This document shows, one piece after another, positions 7,483-14,568 of a stretch of 19,023 bases of DNA. Origin of the DNA: Bacillota bacterium (GTDB lineage: Bacteria > Bacillota > Bacilli > Alicyclobacillales > SLC66); NCBI GenBank assembly GCA_021797415.1, contig JAJZZT010000310.1:1-19023 (forward strand), given 5' to 3'. A program made the position numbers and the translations under genes. The notes beneath the pieces are model-generated. The model saw nothing but the letters and a program-made list of their open reading frames with translations. It was not told where the DNA came from and searched no databases. Each line of letters starts with the position of its first letter. Positions within the stretch are counted from its first letter, which is position 1.

Positions 7483-9860
7483 GTGGAAGAGTACGTCGGC
7501 TCCCGCTCCGGCAGGTCGCCCTGGACCGACACCTGGGCTTTGAAGACGTAGGTCACAACCTCTTCCTGGATGCTGTGAATCATGTCGTTGAACATCTGGA
7601 AGCCTTCCTGCTGGTAGGCGGTGAGCGGATCGATCTGGCCGTACGCGCGCAGGTGGATGCCCTGGCGCAGCGTCTCCATGGCGTCGATATGATCCATCCA
7701 CTTGGCGTCCACCGAGCGCAACACGACAACGCGTTCCAGCTCCCGCAGAAATTCGCCGAGCTGCTCCTCCCGCGCCTGGTATTCGACCTCAATCTGGTCG
7801 TACAGGAAATCCTGCAATTCTTCCCTCTCCAAACGGCGGAGTTCTTCCTCCGTCAGACGGCCCGGAGTCAGGAACACGTGCTCCCCGTAGTCGATCAGGC
7901 CCTTGATATCCCAGTCCTCCGGAACCTGATCCACAAGGCAGTACGTCTGCAGCATGAAATCCACAAGATCATGGCACATGCCCGCCACGATTTCCCGCAG
8001 ATTCTGTTCTTCCAGAATCTTCATACGCTGTTTGTAGACCACTTCCCGCTGTTTGTTCATCACGTCGTCGTACTTGAGCACGTGCTTCCGGATATCGTAA
8101 TTGTTCGCCTCGACTTTTTTCTGCGCCCGTTCGATCGCCCGCGTCACCATCTTGTTTTCGATCGGCTGGTCTTCCTCGATTCCCAGTTTATCCATCAGGC
8201 CCATGATGTTGTCGGCGCCGAACAGCCGCATCAGATCGTCCTGCAAAGACAGATAGAACTGGGACGAGCCCGGATCTCCCTGGCGACCCGAACGGCCGCG
8301 CAACTGATTGTCAATCCGGCGGCTCTCATGCCGCTCCGTGCCGATGATATGCAGGCCGCCGACCTCCGCCACGCCGAGGCCGAGCAGAATGTCGGTCCCG
8401 CGTCCGGCCATGTTCGTGGCGATCGTCACCAGGTTGGGTTCCCCAGCGTGCGACACGATTTCCGCCTCCCGCTCGTGGTGCTTTGCGTTCAGCACCTGGT
8501 GGGAAATGCCGCGCGCCTTCAGCAGGCCGGAAAGATACTCGGACTTTTCGATCGAGGTCGTCCCCACGAGAACCGGCTGCCCCACCTTGTGTCGCCTGGC
8601 AATTTCGTCGACCACCGCGTTGAATTTGCCCTTCACGCTCTTGTAGACGACATCCGAGAGGTCCTGGCGCTGGTTGGGCTTATTTGTCGGAGTGGTCATG
8701 ACATCCATGGCGTAGATATCGATGAGTTCCTGCTCTTCCGTCTTGGCTGTCCCGGTCATTCCAGCCAGTTTACGGTACATCCGGAAGTAGTTTTGCAGCG
8801 TGATCGTCGCGAGGGTGCGCGACTCGTTCTGCACCTTCACGCCTTCCTTGGCCTCGATCGCCTGGTGCAGACCGTCGCTGTACCGCCTGCCCTGCATCAT
8901 GCGGCCCGTGAATTCATCGACGATCACCACTTCCTCGCCGAGCACGACGTAATCCTTGTCGCGGTGCATCAGCGCGTGCGCCTTGAGAGCCTGCGTGATA
9001 TGGTGATTGATCGTGATATGGTCGGGGTCGTAGAGGTTTTGCAGGTGAAAGTATCGCTCCGCCTTATGAACGCCGTTCTCCGTAAGATTCGCGGTCCTGG
9101 CCTTCTCATCGAACGTATAGTCGTCTTCGTGTTTCAGGGAGCGCACAAACAGGTCCGCCATGAAATACAGGTCGGTCGACTTCTCCGCCGGACCCGAAAT
9201 GATGAGCGGCGTGCGCGCCTCGTCGATGAGAATGCTGTCCACCTCGTCGACGATGGCGTAGGCGAGCGGACGCTGTACCATCTCCGACAGGCTCAGGACC
9301 ATGTTGTCCCGCAGATAGTCGAAGCCGAACTCATTGTTGGTCCCGTATGTGACGTCTGCCCGATACGCTTCCTGCTTTTCGGCGTGCGACATGCCGTGGA
9401 TATTCAGTCCCACGGTCAGCCCCAGCATCCGATGGACCTGCCCCATCCACTCACTGTCGCGCTTGGCCAGATAGTCGTTGACCGTCACGATGTGCACGCC
9501 GTCTCCGGTCAGTGCGTTCAGATAGGCGGGAAGCGTGGCGACCAGCGTCTTGCCTTCGCCTGTCCGCATTTCCGCAACGCGCCCCTGATGAAGGACAATC
9601 CCACCCACCATCTGCACGTCAAAATGGCGCATGCCAAGCACACGTTTCGCGGCTTCCCGGACAACCGCAAACGCTTCTGGCAGGATGACATCGAGTTTTT
9701 CACCGTTTGTGTGGCGCTCTTTGAACAGAGCCGTCTGTCCGCGCAAGTCCTCGTCGGACAACGCTTCGAAACGCGGTTCCAGTTCGCGGATTCGGTCAAC
9801 CGTCCGGAACATTTTTTTCAATTCCCGTTCATTGCCCAGAAGCTTGTCTAACAACCCCAT
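7473..9860 (-). CDS. secA: SecA preprotein translocase ATPase, without the C-terminal zinc motif
   Basis: Motor ATPase that drives secretory proteins through SecYEG at the membrane. The 795-residue product carries Walker A MRTGEGKT at 98-105, [14 protein letters not shown], the [10 protein letters not shown] motif, and NMAGRGTDI with [13 protein letters not shown] in the second motor domain. These mark a housekeeping SecA. The protein ends about 18 residues after the helical scaffold ([11 protein letters not shown]) and lacks the CxCxSG...CC zinc-binding tail of many SecA proteins; B. subtilis SecA is 841 residues. A 45-bp tandem repeat covers the stop codon. ATG at 9860-9858; the nearest GGGGAG is about 13 nt upstream, so initiation may be modest. 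prfB follows downstream. Confidence 0.97.
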   Translation of the reverse strand: MGLLDKLLGNERELKKMFRTVDRIRELEPRFEALSDEDLRGQTALFKERHTNGEKLDVILPEAFAVVREAAKRVLGMRHFDVQMVGGIVLHQGRVAEMRTGEGKTLVATLPAYLNALTGDGVHIVTVNDYLAKRDSEWMGQVHRMLGLTVGLNIHGMSHAEKQEAYRADVTYGTNNEFGFDYLRDNMVLSLSEMVQRPLAYAIVDEVDSILIDEARTPLIISGPAEKSTDLYFMADLFVRSLKHEDDYTFDEKARTANLTENGVHKAERYFHLQNLYDPDHITINHHITQALKAHALMHRDKDYVVLGEEVVIVDEFTGRMMQGRRYSDGLHQAIEAKEGVKVQNESRTLATITLQNYFRMYRKLAGMTGTAKTEEQELIDIYAMDVMTTPTNKPNQRQDLSDVVYKSVKGKFNAVVDEIARRHKVGQPVLVGTTSIEKSEYLSGLLKARGISHQVLNAKHHEREAEIVSHAGEPNLVTIATNMAGRGTDILLGLGVAEVGGLHIIGTERHESRRIDNQLRGRSGRQGDPGSSQFYLSLQDDLMRLFGADNIMGLMDKLGIEEDQPIENKMVTRAIERAQKKVEANNYDIRKHVLKYDDVMNKQREVVYKQRMKILEEQNLREIVAGMCHDLVDFMLQTYCLVDQVPEDWDIKGLIDYGEHVFLTPGRLTEEELRRLEREELQDFLYDQIEVEYQAREEQLGEFLRELERVVVLRSVDAKWMDHIDAMETLRQGIHLRAYGQIDPLTAYQQEGFQMFNDMIHSIQEEVVTYVFKAQVSVQGDLPEREPTYSSTSG

Positions 9861-10147
9861 GGATAGGGTGTCACTCCCCTCGCTTCAGGAGGTGCCCGGA
9901 CCACCCCTGGCGCGTGAACGCGCACAAGGAACACACGGTCCGTCGGCAAACCCGGCTACAGACCTTTATTGTACTGTTTTTACCGTCGGCGCACAACCCA
10001 TCCTGCCCCGCGTCCAGATCCCATCAATCCCATCGCATTCATTCGCGAAATTTATTGCCTTTTTCCTTTTCCATCTTTTTATAGCAACTCGAACCAACCC
10101 TTATGCCAGCGGGTTCCTGCATAATGGAATCCTGCTCCGGTCATCCC
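9861..10147. other. Intergenic region upstream of secA
   Basis: About 290 bp between the GT2 gene and secA, both leftward. It contains a likely secA promoter (9968-9996), and an AT-rich stretch around 10045-10095. No clear intrinsic terminator for the GT2 gene was recognised: no strong hairpin followed by a T-run on the minus strand. Confidence 0.55.
9968..9996 (-). promoter_or_regulatory. Probable secA promoter
   Basis: On the minus strand TTGTGC (9996-9991), 17 bases, TACAAT (9973-9968). The -10 box is one base off consensus and the spacing is ideal. It lies about 110 bp ahead of the secA start, giving secA its own promoter independent of the GT2 gene. Confidence 0.6.
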
Positions 10148-10972
10148 TCAGGAAAGGATCAAATTGGCGCACAATTGCCGGATCAGCATTGTGATCTGGG
10201 CATATAATTCAGCAGGCAAAGCCATCGCCTTCGAATTTAACAATATCTTGGAATAAATTTTCAGCATTACCCGCTCGCGGAACTTTGGATCACGCTCCAT
10301 CTCCCAGGTCAATGACTCCTCTCTCAGTCGATATCCCCCCATTGGAAAGGGAATGAAGCCAAATCGGCAACGCCCGATCCACGAAAGTCGTATCCATAGA
10401 TCCCAGTCCTCCAGTGCCCGCAGATGCTCGTTATAGGGCCGTTCGCCAAGCACATCCCGGCGGACCAGCGAGAAGTTGTCTATAAAATTTCCCCGCAGAA
10501 GAGGGATGGACATCGCACCCATGTCCGCCGCGACATCGGCCCGTATCTTATCACCATAGAAATTCCCGACGACATTGCCCCTGGTATCGATCAGGGCCAT
10601 GCCAAGTACGAAGATATCCACATCCGGATGAGCGACGGTCTCCCGTTCGAGAATTTCAAAGATCCTGTCGTGAACAAGATTATCTCCATCAAGTAACAGC
10701 ACATAGGACCCGCGGGAATGAGAAACGGCGATATTGCGCGTTGCGGCAAGACCCCTGTTTTCCGAATTATTGATATTGACTATCGGGATGTCCTGCGCAA
10801 GATCGTGCGCGATCTGTTCCACCTTCTGCCGTGTATCGTCCGTCGAGGCATCGTTGACAACAATGATTTCAACCTGACCGGAGACGGCTTTGGAGGCGCG
10901 AATGACACTTTGAAGACAGACTTCCACATAATCCTGGACGTTGTAGCATGGGATCACCACCGAATACTTCAT
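10148..10972 (-). CDS. GT2 family glycosyltransferase
   Basis: A 274-residue GT-A-fold glycosyltransferase. N-terminal KYSVVIPCYN, then VVNDASTDDT, the metal-binding LLLDGDN (DGD in place of DxD), and EDWDLWIRL near residue 185, which holds the catalytic-base position. The C-terminus is helical with no membrane segment. The start is ATG at 10972-10970 with GGAGGT a few bases ahead. Its first base is the last base of the methyltransferase stop codon, so the two are very likely translated together. Donor and acceptor sugars cannot be assigned; pairing with a methyltransferase suggests building and capping of a methylated sugar. Confidence 0.9.
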   Translation of the reverse strand: MKYSVVIPCYNVQDYVEVCLQSVIRASKAVSGQVEIIVVNDASTDDTRQKVEQIAHDLAQDIPIVNINNSENRGLAATRNIAVSHSRGSYVLLLDGDNLVHDRIFEILERETVAHPDVDIFVLGMALIDTRGNVVGNFYGDKIRADVAADMGAMSIPLLRGNFIDNFSLVRRDVLGERPYNEHLRALEDWDLWIRLSWIGRCRFGFIPFPMGGYRLREESLTWEMERDPKFRERVMLKIYSKILLNSKAMALPAELYAQITMLIRQLCANLILS

Positions 10973-11673
10973 CACGCCACCTCCAGGAAGAGTATGGCTC
11001 TGTACATGTCAAGTGCGGATTCCTGACTGTGAAGAACGTTTAGGTAATGAATCTCGTTGAGAAGTTTGACTTTCAACGGCCCGGATACGTGAATACCGAT
11101 GCAGCCCAGATAATGCATGATGCGATGCGTATTCATCAGCCGACTGGTCATCTTAAACCCACTGTCGCAAGCAAGTTTTACAATCTCATCAACTCCAGGA
11201 TGCTGTAGCGAAAGGTGCTCCAGCAGCCAATCCGGCAGACGACCCTGCGAATCAAGAAACATCCCCGTTTCAACATCGAGTTGATATCCTGCCTCTCTGG
11301 TCGGAAACGTAAGGATGAGGTGTCTTCTTGTGATTCTCCTCATGGTCATGAAGAATAGACCCCTCTCCGGAAGGGGGATGTGCTCCAGAACATCGACCGC
11401 GCAGACCACATCAAACGTCTTTTCAAGGTCATAAGGATGTACGTGATGGATAGGAGTTAGATTCGCCACCTCCGGGACGATCGGATTGATATCTATCCCG
11501 AAATACTTGCCGTTGAACACGCTCCCCAGCCCAATATTCCCACACCCGTAATCCAGAATATCCGCATTCAGAAGCTCATGCACAACAAGAAAATCGAGAA
11601 TGGGCTCGTACCGATAGAGCCAATCGATCGATGATTGCTGAAGATTAAGAAACGGACTATCTATCGTATACAC
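10972..11673 (-). CDS. Class I SAM-dependent methyltransferase
   Basis: A 233-residue protein with the SAM-binding motif ILDYGCGNIGLGSVF (about residues 39-53), the acidic end of strand 2 (FGIDIN), and FDVVCAVDVLEHIP (motif II/IV region), as in the Methyltransf_11/UbiE-like group. No metal-binding or catalytic residues identify the substrate. The start codon is GTG at 11673-11671 with GGAGG 8 nt upstream; no ATG alternative fits. It overlaps the following GT2 gene by one base. Its leader contains the palindromic repeat at 11694-11739, so transcription from upstream must pass through a strong RNA hairpin. Less GC-rich than hpf or the flagellar genes. Confidence 0.85.
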   Translation of the reverse strand: MYTIDSPFLNLQQSSIDWLYRYEPILDFLVVHELLNADILDYGCGNIGLGSVFNGKYFGIDINPIVPEVANLTPIHHVHPYDLEKTFDVVCAVDVLEHIPLPERGLFFMTMRRITRRHLILTFPTREAGYQLDVETGMFLDSQGRLPDWLLEHLSLQHPGVDEIVKLACDSGFKMTSRLMNTHRIMHYLGCIGIHVSGPLKVKLLNEIHYLNVLHSQESALDMYRAILFLEVA

Positions 11674-11693
11674 AATTAGTGCCTCCTACAGGC

Positions 11694-11739
11694 GGGATAT
11701 GTGATAAACCGAATTTTCGCGGGCTTTATCACACGTCCC
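11694..11739. repeat. Palindromic repeat, copy A, in the leader of the methyltransferase gene
   Basis: Arms at 11694-11708 (GGGATATGTGATAAA) and 11725-11739 (TTTATCACACGTCCC) enclose a 16-nt loop beginning CCGAAT. The same structure recurs at 14395-14441, with shared loop sequence and a compensatory T-A to G-C change in the stem. The element ends about 20 bp before the GTG start codon of the methyltransferase gene. It is not followed by a T-run in either direction, so it is not a standard terminator. Confidence 0.8.
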
Positions 11740-11797
11740 CAATGAATTGCCAACTATACTACACACCTCACACACAGTGATCGGAACACGCAGCCTT

Positions 11798-11837
11798 GCG
11801 GCAAGCGAAAGAAGACCGCGCTTCCTCCGCTTGCCGC
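11798..11837 (-). terminator. Strong hairpin after the small membrane-protein gene
   Basis: A 17-bp stem (10 perfect base pairs GCGGCAAGCG/CGCTTGCCGC, then 7 more with two G-T wobbles on the minus strand) and a 6-nt loop. It starts about 15 bp after the stop codon of the 11853-12116 gene. No T-run follows, so it may be a weak terminator or an mRNA 3'-end stabiliser. Confidence 0.5.
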
Positions 11838-11852
11838 CGCGCCCAGCCCCGC

Positions 11853-12116
11853 TTACGACGAATGCATCCCCCGGTTGTACTCGTACTCGCCGTTTGCCAC
11901 ACCCACAATCAGCGCGGCGAGCAACACCTTGGCCCAACTGTCGTCCACCGCGCGCAACAGCGCAACCGCCGCAAGCGCGATGAGCAGCGTCGCCGCCATG
12001 GCGACGAACAGCGAAGTGAAGCCCGTCATCTTGCGCAGGTTCCAAAACAGCAGATGGGCAACCTTCCATACCGCAAGGAAGGCGACAATCTGTCCAATCC
12101 AGACCAGGACGCCCAC
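11853..12116 (-). CDS. Small multi-pass membrane protein of unknown function
   Basis: An 87-residue hydrophobic protein with two clear membrane helices (VLVWIGQIVAFLAVWKVAHL near residues 3-22; LFVAMAATLLIALAAVALL near 35-53) and a third weak one (VLLAALIVGVA), ending in a short polar tail. A basic loop (NLRK) follows helix 1, suggesting an inside loop. I prefer the GTG at 12116-12114 because GGGGGGAG lies just ahead of it. An ATG at 12134 adds six residues but has no good ribosome site. It lies downstream of hpf and the 25-codon ORF and is followed by a strong hairpin. I do not recognise the family. Confidence 0.7.
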   Translation of the reverse strand: MGVLVWIGQIVAFLAVWKVAHLLFWNLRKMTGFTSLFVAMAATLLIALAAVALLRAVDDSWAKVLLAALIVGVANGEYEYNRGMHSS

Positions 12117-12168
12117 GCTCTCTCCCCCCAGCATCCCAACCCCGCCATCACACCCTCTACCAGCATAT

Positions 12169-12246
12169 TCAAAGCGCCAGTCCGCCTTTCCCGGCCTGCG
12201 GCGGAATGGATAGCGGGAAGTAGATCGCCTGCACAGGGGACTTCAT
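12169..12246 (-). CDS. Candidate 25-codon small protein between hpf and the membrane-protein gene
   Basis: ATG at 12246-12244 with AAGGGAG 5 nt upstream, one of the better ribosome sites in the window. Stop at 12171-12169. The product starts MKSPVQAIYFPLS and ends GKGGLAL; it is not obviously a membrane helix. It sits in the otherwise empty gap between hpf and the small membrane-protein gene and would be co-transcribed. I do not recognise it; it may also be a decayed gene remnant. Confidence 0.4.
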   Translation of the reverse strand: MKSPVQAIYFPLSIPPQAGKGGLAL

Positions 12247-12308
12247 CACCACTCCCTTGGTCCGGAAGAGTCGCGATATCGACAAATCGACCGACGCCGC
12301 GCAGGAAA

Positions 12309-12878
12309 TCAGCGCGTTTCGATCAGCCCGTACTGGCCGTCATGCCGCCTGTACACGACGTTCGTTTTATTTGTATTCGCATCTGCGAATACAAAAAAAT
12401 CATGCCCGAGCATGTCCATCTGCATGATCGCTTCATCAATATGCATGGGCTTCATGTCGAATTCTTTCTTGCGGACAACCGTCAGTTCAGCGTCGCTCTC
12501 CTCTTCCTCGGTGTGTTCCGCGCCGCGCGACAGGCGCTGCCCCGTTTTCGCCCGGTTCCCTTCCGCCTTTTGCCGCTGGTCGACTTTCTGCCCCACTCTA
12601 TGTTTATACTTGGCCAATTGTTTTTCCAGCTTGTCTACCACCATGTCGATCGAAGCGTACATATCGGGAGACCTCTCCTCCGCGCGCAACAGCAGATGCG
12701 CGATCGGCATCGTCACCTCCACGCTGTGCACGTCGCGCGTGACAGCCATGGTGACATTGACCTCCTTGGTCTCCTCCGCTTCCCGATACCGGTTCAAACG
12801 GCCCAGTTTTTTTTCAACATACTCCCTCAAGGCAGGTGTCACATCCAGATGATGGTCTCCACGAACGTGAATCTTCAT
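12309..12878 (-). CDS. hpf: Long-form ribosome hibernation-promoting factor
   Basis: Dimerises 70S ribosomes into inactive 100S particles in stationary phase or stress. The 189-residue product has an N-terminal RaiA-like domain (MKIHVRGDHHLDVTPALREY, residues 1-100), an acidic linker (HTEEEESDAE), and the C-terminal dimerisation domain of long HPF (VVRKKEFDMKPM...EAIMQMDMLGHDFFVF). The ATG at 12878-12876 has GGGAGG 8 nt ahead. The open frame continues upstream but without conservation. A sigma-A-type promoter lies close upstream. In Bacillus the gene is next to secA; here a methyltransferase, a GT2 and a membrane-protein gene intervene. Confidence 0.96.
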   Translation of the reverse strand: MKIHVRGDHHLDVTPALREYVEKKLGRLNRYREAEETKEVNVTMAVTRDVHSVEVTMPIAHLLLRAEERSPDMYASIDMVVDKLEKQLAKYKHRVGQKVDQRQKAEGNRAKTGQRLSRGAEHTEEEESDAELTVVRKKEFDMKPMHIDEAIMQMDMLGHDFFVFADANTNKTNVVYRRHDGQYGLIETR

Positions 12879-13181
12879 CTTCGGATCCTCCCTTCTTATA
12901 AAATAGTATAGCATTGCCCACAGAGCGCGGCAAAAAGAAGTTTTGTCCCCGGCGCACGCGCCGGACTCTCCCGCGCATCCCCACCGACCGGCGGATCGCG
13001 CAGTGCCGACTGGTGAATCTCGCAGTCTCAACTGAACATGACCGCGGTCGCCGCACTGTGTTATGTTAGGTTTATCTTGGGAACTTGCGAGGAAACCCGC
13101 CCCCGCGCCGTTGTACAGACGCGTGTCCGATACATAGATCCGTATCTGTTACATCGCGCAAAAAACCAATGGAGGAGTACA
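12879..13181. other. Divergent region between hpf and the sigma-like gene
   Basis: About 300 bp. It holds the hpf promoter on the left. On the right is a small inverted repeat GATAC-N8-GTATC (about 13130-13147) near the sigma-like gene, which could be an operator. No rightward promoter of sigma-A or flagellar sigma-D type stood out. Confidence 0.5.
12905..12933 (-). promoter_or_regulatory. Probable hpf promoter
   Basis: On the minus strand TTGCCG (12933-12928), 17 bases, TATACT (12910-12905), about 27 bp ahead of the hpf start codon. It resembles a sigma-A promoter. I see no clear sigma-B-type pair. Confidence 0.6.
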
Positions 13182-13769
13182 GTGGAGTATCCGGCAAACG
13201 ACTTCACACCCGAACAAATGAGCTACCTGAAACGCCTGGCGATCAGACTCGCAGGACTGCGCAAAAGCGCCGCCATCGACGCCGATGACCTCGTCGGGGC
13301 AGCGGCCCTGCGCTGGTGGCAGTTCTGTCTGCGCCAGGGGCTCAGTTGCGCCTGTGATGCAAACGACATCCTCTTCCGGCAGCAGAGCAAGTACGGCATG
13401 CGCGACGCCCTGCGGGACTCTTCGCCCGTGAAGGTCACCCGCACAGAACAGGCGAAACTGCGCGCATACGAAACCCCCTACACGGTGGATCTCGAACACG
13501 CTGTCAATCTTTCAGCCGGCGTTGTCTATGAAGATCACGAACTGTGGATGGATGTAATCCACGCACTGCAACAACTGGAGGATCGCGAACGGCTCATCAT
13601 TTCTCTCTTCGTGGAACACGGCTACACATTTACGGAAATCGCCTACGCGATGGACGTTTCCATATCGACCGTCACGCGCGCCTATCACCAGGCATTGGAC
13701 AAGGTCAAAAAAAATTTACTCGGAGTCCGGAAACTGCGCAAAAAAAAAGCAAATACGACCGAAGTATAG
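13182..13769 (+). CDS. Sigma-70-family-like protein upstream of flgM
   Basis: A 195-residue protein with a plausible region 2 at residues 12-88 (LKRLAIRLAG...DADDLVGAAALRWWQF, then KYGMRDALRDSSPVKVTR, resembling regions 2.4-3.0) and a clear region 4 at 123-180 (LQQLEDRERLIISLF, then the HTH TFTEIAYAMDVSISTVTR). It has no long region 1 or 3, so it is shorter than typical SigD/FliA. The start is GTG at 13182, with GGAGG six bases upstream, although the frame is open 48 codons further. The C-terminus is lysine-rich and coded partly by a run of nine A. flgM follows after 18 bp, so they are probably co-transcribed. It could be a diverged flagellar sigma factor or a different regulator; function is inferred. 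Confidence 0.75.
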   Translation: MEYPANDFTPEQMSYLKRLAIRLAGLRKSAAIDADDLVGAAALRWWQFCLRQGLSCACDANDILFRQQSKYGMRDALRDSSPVKVTRTEQAKLRAYETPYTVDLEHAVNLSAGVVYEDHELWMDVIHALQQLEDRERLIISLFVEHGYTFTEIAYAMDVSISTVTRAYHQALDKVKKNLLGVRKLRKKKANTTEV

Positions 13770-13787
13770 AGTGAAGGGGGAGACAGA

Positions 13788-13997
13788 ATGGACCAGTCGT
13801 TCATTCGGCCTGTTTCCGGCCCGACAGGCGCAAGCCCGGCGGCGCAGAACGAAGGAAAAACGCAACAGGGAGCGCCGTACAGATCTTCAAGAGCGGCCGA
13901 TCTCGAACGCGTCAAGCAAGCCATCGCGAACGGGGCGCACACGGTTGATCTCGGTACGCTTGCCCGCGCCCTGATTGACGGCAAACACATCGGTTGA
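13788..13997 (+). CDS. flgM: FlgM, anti-sigma factor for the flagellar sigma factor
   Basis: Small protein that binds and inhibits the flagellar sigma factor (SigD/FliA) until the hook-basal body is finished. The 69-residue product has a poorly conserved, disordered N-terminal half and the family's C-terminal helix pattern (RVKQAIANGAHTVDLGTLARALID), which contacts sigma. GGGGGAG lies just before the ATG at 13788. It is shorter than the B. subtilis protein (88 residues). Identification also rests on the downstream flgN-flgK-flgL order. Confidence 0.88.
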   Translation: MDQSFIRPVSGPTGASPAAQNEGKTQQGAPYRSSRAADLERVKQAIANGAHTVDLGTLARALIDGKHIG

Positions 13998-14043
13998 TCC
14001 CGGCGGACCATCGGGGGCGGCATCTGCGGAATGGAGCGGGCGC

Positions 14044-14346
14044 ATGGATATGGAAACAAGCGATACGGCGGCGCAGTGCATCGCGCAGCTTGAGAAGTTG
14101 AACAAACAGGTCATGGACGCGCTTATCGCCAATGAAGTGGGACGAATCGAAGAACTCGTCGTTGAACAGTGCGTCTGGGCGCGCAAGCTGCAGGGCAGTC
14201 CCGTCGGAGAGGCGGAACGCGAACGGTTGAAGAGGCTGACGGATGCGATACAGGCACAGCAGGCGCTGGTGGGACAAGCGTTGCTCATGGTCGAAGGCGT
14301 CATGCAGACGCTTGCCGGTCATCTTGCATTTTCCCGCGTGGGCTAA
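14044..14346 (+). CDS. flgN: FlgN-like export chaperone for hook-associated proteins
   Basis: Cytoplasmic chaperone for FlgK and FlgL. The 100-residue product is predicted to be almost wholly helical (AQLEKLNKQVMDALIANEV..., AEREREL-like segments), the expected fold of this poorly conserved family. The family is assigned mainly from size, helix pattern and position between flgM and flgK. The ATG at 14044 has GGAG seven bases upstream; the frame is open upstream into flgM but that part is not needed. A 393-bp repeat-rich gap follows. Confidence 0.75.
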   Translation: MDMETSDTAAQCIAQLEKLNKQVMDALIANEVGRIEELVVEQCVWARKLQGSPVGEAERERLKRLTDAIQAQQALVGQALLMVEGVMQTLAGHLAFSRVG

Positions 14347-14357
14347 AGCGCGTCCGA

Positions 14358-14556
14358 TTCAAAAAGAGGGCAGGTAAGACCCACGCAGTGCAATGGGACA
14401 TGGGATCAACCGAATCTGCAGTGGACTTTATCCCATGTCCCATTGGGAGCAGACAGAAATACGGACCGAGCGTACGTTTTTGGTACGTGAGGGAGCATTT
14501 CTGGCGATGACGCCGCAATGCGCCGGGGAGTTCTACCCACTTTTTGAACTACCTCT
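14358..14556. mobile_element. MITE-like repeat, copy 1 (interrupted)
   Basis: A 148-bp core, 98% identical by eye (3 differences) to copy 2, plus a 51-bp insertion at 14394-14444. The ends are inverted repeats: TTCAAAAAGAGGGCAG at the left, and CTACCCACTTTTTGAA at the right (TTCAAAAAGTGGGTAG when complemented). An internal hairpin CGTAC-N7-GTACG lies near 14471-14487. Within the core the frame TERTFLVREGAFLAM... stays open to a TAA at 14558-14560. No transposase is present, so any movement would need one in trans. Confidence 0.7.
14394..14444. repeat. Palindromic repeat, copy B, inserted in MITE-like copy 1
   Basis: 51 bp present in copy 1 and absent from copy 2, where CAA is followed directly by GGAAGC. 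Its ends are inverted repeats: CAATGGGACATGGGAT pairs perfectly with ATCCCATGTCCCATTG (16 bp, partly using the flank). Core arms are 14395-14409 and 14427-14441, with a 17-nt loop starting CCGAAT. It is related to copy A at 11694-11739 in arms and loop. This supports insertion as a unit, although deletion from copy 2 cannot be excluded. Confidence 0.8.
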
Positions 14557-14568
14557 ATAAGGATCCAG

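Noticed and set aside
7243..7701. A minus-strand frame whose translation contains repeated RLNGRLN segments
   Set aside because: It is the 45-bp repeat read in a shifted frame overlapping the secA end; no start signal or family resemblance.
7443..9851. An 802-codon open frame on the plus strand, opposite secA
   Set aside because: It is the mirror of a highly conserved secA coding frame in GC-rich DNA, lacks a family signature and has no ribosome site. Its openness follows from secA codon usage.
13741..13748. Run of nine A in the sigma-like gene as a phase-variation switch
   Set aside because: It is six codons or so from the stop, so slippage would alter only the tail beyond region 4; weak case.
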